From Palsa-1447 sp964414785 (GTDB taxonomy: Bacteria; Verrucomicrobiota; Verrucomicrobiia; Opitutales; Opitutaceae): DNA of 64,000 nucleotides. The notes under the pieces are model-generated. The model had not been told where the DNA came from and did no database searches. It was given only the letters and a program-made list of their open reading frames with translations. The DNA lies in contig CAYPXZ010000004.1 in assembly GCA_964414785.1 (NCBI GenBank), positions 84,037 through 148,036 on the forward strand, written 5' to 3'. Position 1 is the first letter of the stretch; each line of letters begins with the position of its first letter. Both the position numbers and the translations under genes were made by a program. Shown here piece by piece: positions 60,444 through 64,000 of this stretch.

Positions 60444-61651
60444 GTGTGGAAGCCGGCCCTCTTGAGCGTCCGGTGGAGGAGCGCGACATGGTTCCTGTCG
60501 CGGGTCTCCACCGTGCACAGGACGTGGGTCGCGCTCACGTCCGGCCCGCTGAAGGCCCGGTCGTGGTCGATCTGGTTCACGCTCGCCCCGCACGAGGCGA
60601 TCACCCTGCACAGTTCGGCGAGGCCGCCGGGCCGGTCGGAGATCCTGACCGTGAAGCGGGTCAGCCTCCCGTCGTGCACGAGGCCCTTCTCGATCACGCG
60701 GCTGAGGATGACGGGGTCAATGTTTCCCCCGCAGACGACGAGCGCCACGCGCTTGCCGCGCAGCCCGCCGATCTTCCCCGCCATCATCGCGGCCAGGGGA
60801 ACGGCGGCGGCCCCCTCGACGACCGTCTTCTCGAGCTCGAGCATCCTGAGGATCGCAAGCGAGATCCACTTCTCCTCCACCCGGACCACCCGGTCGACGC
60901 GGGCGCGGATGAGCCCGAACGAGCGCGCTCCCACCGTGAGGGTCGCCAGGCCGTCCGCCAGCGTGGCGCGCCGCGGGACGCGCACCGGGCGCCCCGCCCT
61001 GAGGGCCGCGGAGAGGTTCCCCGTCGCGACGCTCTCGACCGCGATCACCTTGACGCGCGGCCTGACGGACTTGACCGCGAGGCACACGCCCGCGAGGAGG
61101 CCCCCGCCCCCGACCGGGCAGACGATCGCGTCGACGTCGGGGACCTGCTCGAGGATCTCGAGGCCGAGCGTCCCCTGCCCCGCGATGATGTCCGGGTCGT
61201 CAAAGCCGTGGATGTAGGCGAGCCCCTGCTCGAGGACGAGGCGCTCGGCCTCCGCGCGCGCCTCCGAGAAGTCCCCCCCGTGGATGACGACGCGCGCGCC
61301 GAGGCGCCTGCAGGTCGTCACCTTGATGAGCGGGGCGAATTCCGGCATCACGACCGTGACCGGGATCCCCAGGAGCCTGCCGTGGTAGGCGAGCCCGAGG
61401 GCGTGGTTCCCGGCCGAGGCCGCCACGACGCCGCGCGCCCAGCTCGCCTTAGGGAGCCTCAGGAGCGCGTTGCGGGCCCCTCGCTCCTTGAACGACCCCG
61501 TGCGCTGGAAGTTGTCCAGCTTGCACACGATCCGAGACCCCGTGATCTCGCTGAGCGGGATGGACTCAGGGCACGGGGTGAGGATGACCCCGTCCCTTAT
61601 TCGACGGCGGGCCGCCCTGACATCGGCAATTGTTACGGGCTTTTCTGCCAT
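60440..61651 (-). CDS. ilvA: Threonine ammonia-lyase with ACT domain
   Basis: 403 aa. The PLP lysine lies in CKLDNFQRTGSFKERGARNA, the glycine-rich phosphate loop in VCPVGGGGLLAGVCLAVKS, and SAGNHALGLAYHGRLLGIPV is typical. Residues ~320-403 form one ACT-like domain (FTVRISDRPGGLAELCRVIA). This is the tdcB/ilvA-like 400-aa form with one regulatory domain. It converts threonine to 2-oxobutyrate and ammonia. It overlaps the binding-protein-permease gene by four bases, so it heads an operon with an ABC transporter. ATG 61651 is chosen over 61681 by conservation. Confidence 0.9.
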   Translation of the reverse strand: MAEKPVTIADVRAARRRIRDGVILTPCPESIPLSEITGSRIVCKLDNFQRTGSFKERGARNALLRLPKASWARGVVAASAGNHALGLAYHGRLLGIPVTVVMPEFAPLIKVTTCRRLGARVVIHGGDFSEARAEAERLVLEQGLAYIHGFDDPDIIAGQGTLGLEILEQVPDVDAIVCPVGGGGLLAGVCLAVKSVRPRVKVIAVESVATGNLSAALRAGRPVRVPRRATLADGLATLTVGARSFGLIRARVDRVVRVEEKWISLAILRMLELEKTVVEGAAAVPLAAMMAGKIGGLRGKRVALVVCGGNIDPVILSRVIEKGLVHDGRLTRFTVRISDRPGGLAELCRVIASCGASVNQIDHDRAFSGPDVSATHVLCTVETRDRNHVALLHRTLKRAGFHT

Positions 61652-61706
61652 CGTTTTGCGAGGAATAGCGTTGCGGGCCACCCGGACGGGTTTAGACCCC
61701 AGATGG

Positions 61707-62057
61707 ATGTATCAGGTTACCTTTTCAGAGCAAGCCATGCGGGAATTGAACAAGCTTGAGACGCTGGCACAGCTCGAGGTCGTCGAACCGATCAGCAGCG
61801 TCAAATCCTCGGACCTGGAGCATCCGCGGGAGCCCCTGGGGCGATTCACGAGGCACGGGAAGTCCTTCTACCGCCTGCGGGCGGGCGACCACAGGTTCTA
61901 CTTCGACGTCACCGGCGACACCCTCCACGTGAACTACATCCTCCACAAGAACTCGCTCGAGGACTTCCTCCTGCGCAACCGGCTGCCCGTGTCGGAGCAG
62001 CAGCTGGTCGAGCAGCACTCGAAGTTCTGGAAGTACCTGGAAAGCCTCACCAAATGA
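61707..62057 (+). CDS. Small RelE/ParE-fold-like protein upstream of pssA
   Basis: 116 aa. MYQVTFSEQAMRELNKLETL, then LGRFTRHGKSFYRLRAGDHR and FYFDVTGDTLHVNYILHKNS have the secondary-structure pattern and key basic/aromatic residues of RelE/ParE-type proteins, including YRLRAGDHRFYF. No antitoxin gene is adjacent: the next gene, pssA, overlaps its stop by four bases (ATGA). A chromosomal domesticated or regulatory role is thus more likely than an active toxin. The C-terminal 30 residues are additional to RelE. Confidence 0.6.
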   Translation: MYQVTFSEQAMRELNKLETLAQLEVVEPISSVKSSDLEHPREPLGRFTRHGKSFYRLRAGDHRFYFDVTGDTLHVNYILHKNSLEDFLLRNRLPVSEQQLVEQHSKFWKYLESLTK

Positions 62058-62944
62058 TCTTCCACCGCCGAACCGAGGACCCCAGGGCGGCCGCGGACCT
62101 GGCGTCGCGGGAGGACCCGTACAACGTCTCCAAGGCGAGCCGGATCTACATCCTGCCGAACCTCATGACGGCCGGCAACCTGCTGTGCGGCTTCATGGCT
62201 GTGGTCAACTGCATCCACGCCCGGCTCGCGGGCTCGTCGGACGACGGCCTCTACCTGGACGCCACGGCGGCCGACCACTACCGCTACGCCGTCTATTTCA
62301 TCTTCGGCGCCGCCATATTCGACACGCTCGACGGCCGCCTGGCCAGGATGGGCGGCCGGGAGTCCCTCTTCGGGGCGGAGTTCGATTCGCTGGCCGACGT
62401 GGTCTCGTTCGGGATGGCACCCGCCTTCCTCATGTTCTTCCTCATCCTGTCGCCCTCCCAGGGGTTCCCCTGGTTCAGGGACATCGGCGGGTTCGTCGGC
62501 TTCTTCTACCTGCTCTTTGCCGCCATGAGGCTCGCCCGCTTCAACGTCATCACCAACCCCCTTCTCCACCGCACGACCAAGGACTCGAGCAAGGACTTCA
62601 TCGGCCTGCCGGTCCCGGCGGCCGCCATGACGGTGGCCTCGCTCGTCCTGTTCATGCTCAAGCTCGCGGAGTCGGACAAGTCGCTCAACAAGTTCGCGCT
62701 CGCCCTGCCCTTCCTGATGCTGCTGATCGCCATCCTGATGATGAGCACGGTCCGCTACCCGAGCGGCAAGAAGGTGGACCTTCAAACGCAGACCCGCCTG
62801 CGCACCTTTGTCCTGCTCGTCCTCACGCTGGGACTCGTCGTGATCTACAAGGAGGTCGCGTTCATGAGCCTGTGCCTGGGTTACATCTTCTTCGGGCTTT
62901 TCCGCCACTGGCGGCGCCCGCGCGCGCCGAAGCCCGGCGCGTGA
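62054..62944 (+). CDS. pssA: CDP-diacylglycerol-serine O-phosphatidyltransferase
   Basis: 296 aa membrane enzyme of phospholipid synthesis. It makes phosphatidylserine, the precursor of phosphatidylethanolamine. The CDP-alcohol phosphotransferase motif D-x2-DG-x2-AR-x8-G-x3-D-x3-D is visible in FDTLDGRLARMGGRESLFGA followed by EFDSLADVVSFG. About seven helices follow. The N-terminus (SKASRIYILPNLMTAGNLLC) is typical of bacterial type II PssA. It overlaps the RelE-like gene by four bases and precedes dnaN by 257 bp. Confidence 0.94.
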   Translation: MIFHRRTEDPRAAADLASREDPYNVSKASRIYILPNLMTAGNLLCGFMAVVNCIHARLAGSSDDGLYLDATAADHYRYAVYFIFGAAIFDTLDGRLARMGGRESLFGAEFDSLADVVSFGMAPAFLMFFLILSPSQGFPWFRDIGGFVGFFYLLFAAMRLARFNVITNPLLHRTTKDSSKDFIGLPVPAAAMTVASLVLFMLKLAESDKSLNKFALALPFLMLLIAILMMSTVRYPSGKKVDLQTQTRLRTFVLLVLTLGLVVIYKEVAFMSLCLGYIFFGLFRHWRRPRAPKPGA

Positions 62945-63119
62945 ACACGGGGTGCGAACAATGTGTCAGGAACCTGTCCGCAGATTCCGAGCAACCCGGC
63001 GGCTGCGAATAACCTGCCACTTGCCGACAATCGCCCCGGAATTGCTCACGGGCCAAAATTCGTCCTTTTTCGAGCGAAACAGGCCGGTTACTGGTCTTTC
63101 GGGCCCCTTATACGACTAC

Positions 63120-63128
63120 TGCTATAAT
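63120..63128 (+). promoter_or_regulatory. Extended -10 promoter ahead of dnaN
   Basis: TGCTATAAT (TGn plus perfect TATAAT at 63123-63128), 73 bp before the dnaN ATG, in the AT-rich part of the pssA-dnaN gap. No convincing -35 lies 17 bp upstream, which is normal for extended -10 promoters. Confidence 0.6.
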
Positions 63129-63201
63129 TCATTATTGAATCCCCAGTCATTTGGACTTTGTTAGTTTGTCCCCCTTTCCACCGGGACCACGCCCCGGACT
63201 C

Positions 63202-64000
63202 ATGAAATTCAAGACAAACCGCGACCACTTTGCCAACGGCCTGTCCCAGGTCCTAAACGTCGTGGGTTCAAAGGCCACGATGCCGATCCTCAGCAACGTG
63301 CTGATCGAGGCCGAGAAGGACCAGCTGTCGCTCACGACCACGAACCTGGACCTCGGCATCCGCTGCAAGATCAAGGCGGAGGTGAAGGAGAGCGGCTCGG
63401 TAACCCTCCCGGTCAAGCGTCTCGCGAGCATCGTCAGGGAGCTCCCGAATTCCGACGTCACGGTGGACGCGTCGCCCAACCACCAGGTGAAGCTCTCGTC
63501 GGGAGGCTCCACGTTCCGGATCATGGGGATGGCCAAGGACGAGTTCCCGCCGCTTCCGGAGTTCGGTGACGAGAAGGCCCACACGCTTCAGCAGGACGAG
63601 CTGGCCGCGATGCTCAAAAGCGTCTCCTACGCGCAGTCCCAGGACGAGACGCGCTACACGCTCAACGGCGTCTACTTCAACTTCAAGGAGGGCAGCCTCT
63701 CGCTCGTCGCGACCGACGGCAGGCGCCTCGCCCTCATCTCCAAGGAGATGGTCGTCCCGGCGGCAGGCACCGGCGCCATCATCCTCCCCGCGAAGACCGT
63801 CAGCGAGCTCGTGCGGATCCTCGACAAGGGCGACAAGGTGAAGATCAACTTCAACGACCGGCGCTGCGCCTTCCAGATCGGGACCGACAAGGACGGCAGC
63901 GGCCTGATCGACAGCGTCTACCTCTACTCCAAGGTCGTCGAGGGCAGCTACCCGAACTACCAGCAGGTGATCCCCAAGGAGACCCACCAGAGGATCAAGC
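63202..64000 (+). CDS. dnaN: DNA polymerase III beta subunit (sliding clamp), 3' end cut by window
   Basis: First ~266 codons. The N-terminus MKFKTNRDHFANGLSQVLNV, then TMPILSNVLIEAEKDQLSLT and TTTNLDLGIRCKIKAEVKES, is classical DnaN. Domain 2 text includes NGVYFNFKEGSLSLVATDGR and RLALISKEM. The processivity clamp encircles DNA and tethers polymerase III. The gene continues beyond the window. The 257-bp gap upstream contains a strong extended -10 but no DnaA boxes that I could see, and dnaA is not adjacent in this window. Confidence 0.97.
   Translation, partial: MKFKTNRDHFANGLSQVLNVVGSKATMPILSNVLIEAEKDQLSLTTTNLDLGIRCKIKAEVKESGSVTLPVKRLASIVRELPNSDVTVDASPNHQVKLSSGGSTFRIMGMAKDEFPPLPEFGDEKAHTLQQDELAAMLKSVSYAQSQDETRYTLNGVYFNFKEGSLSLVATDGRRLALISKEMVVPAAGTGAIILPAKTVSELVRILDKGDKVKINFNDRRCAFQIGTDKDGSGLIDSVYLYSKVVEGSYPNYQQVIPKETHQRIK

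Noticed and set aside
61707..62057. Toxin-antitoxin system
   Set aside because: Only a RelE-like protein is present; no antitoxin ORF lies on either side, and the gene is coupled to pssA.
62945..63201. Possible replication origin next to dnaN
   Set aside because: The gap is AT-richer, but I found no DnaA boxes of the TTATCCACA type and dnaA is not adjacent. The signals seen are explained by the dnaN promoter.

Overview
The window reads as chromosomal DNA of a high-GC Gram-negative bacterium, most likely a member of the Verrucomicrobia close to the Opitutaceae. This assignment is inference. It rests on the pssA to dnaN neighbourhood at the right end, the DUF5069, DUF4202, DUF2007 and DUF481 proteins, and two giant secreted proteins that share a C-terminal RGVGP module I associate with Opitutus-type genomes. 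No rRNA, tRNA, CRISPR array, phage or complete insertion sequence was found.

Layout. 1-2.7 kb: a partial MscS channel, a TerC-family protein and a two-gene small heat shock operon. 2.75-8.0 kb: a stretch of visibly lower GC with loosely packed genes (a 39-aa membrane protein, a FAD/Rieske oxidoreductase, a DUF2934-DUF3175 fusion, a stand-alone DUF5069 protein, a DUF748-like protein), which I read as accessory DNA. 8.2-15 kb: a purine theme, with a secreted NUP-family protein divergent from adenine deaminase, followed by a PatB-type lyase overlapping an 8-oxoguanine deaminase, then a tRNA-dihydrouridine synthase. 15-26 kb: mixed housekeeping genes (proline-rich membrane protein, FKBP, uracil-DNA glycosylase, RRM protein, DUF3016 lipoprotein, malQ), then a DUF5069-gluconokinase fusion overlapping a penicillin acylase homologue, then a deoxyribosyltransferase-like gene and upp. 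25.9-28.4 kb: two paralogous DUF481 proteins back to back.

28.4-46.7 kb: an EF-hand membrane protein, a methyltransferase, a SIS plus sugar-kinase pair, a nucleotidyltransferase, asparaginase, an orphan NarL-type regulator, a Fsr-like transporter, two esterases, a Dcp-type peptidase, glycyl-tRNA synthetase with two small DUF genes, an NDH-2-like flavoprotein with a C-terminal cyclic-nucleotide-binding-like domain, and a threonine dehydratase homologue. 46.7-54.8 kb: a 1,415-aa S53 peptidase divergent from an 1,151-aa repeat protein; both end in the same tandem module. 54.9-57.2 kb: a dihaem cytochrome c peroxidase homologue converging on an exported DUF1264 protein. 57.2-61.7 kb: an operon of ACT-domain threonine ammonia-lyase, a single-chain fusion of a sugar-binding protein with its ABC permease, and the second permease. 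61.7-64 kb: a small RelE-fold-like protein, pssA and the start of dnaN.

The observations I rank highest are the binding-protein-permease fusion, the divergent giant secreted proteins with a shared C-terminal module plus an unnamed ALxY...GYGAN..YYLR repeat, the DUF5069-gluconokinase fusion, the purine/8-oxoguanine cluster and the low-GC segment. No database search was possible, so all family names come from motif reading.
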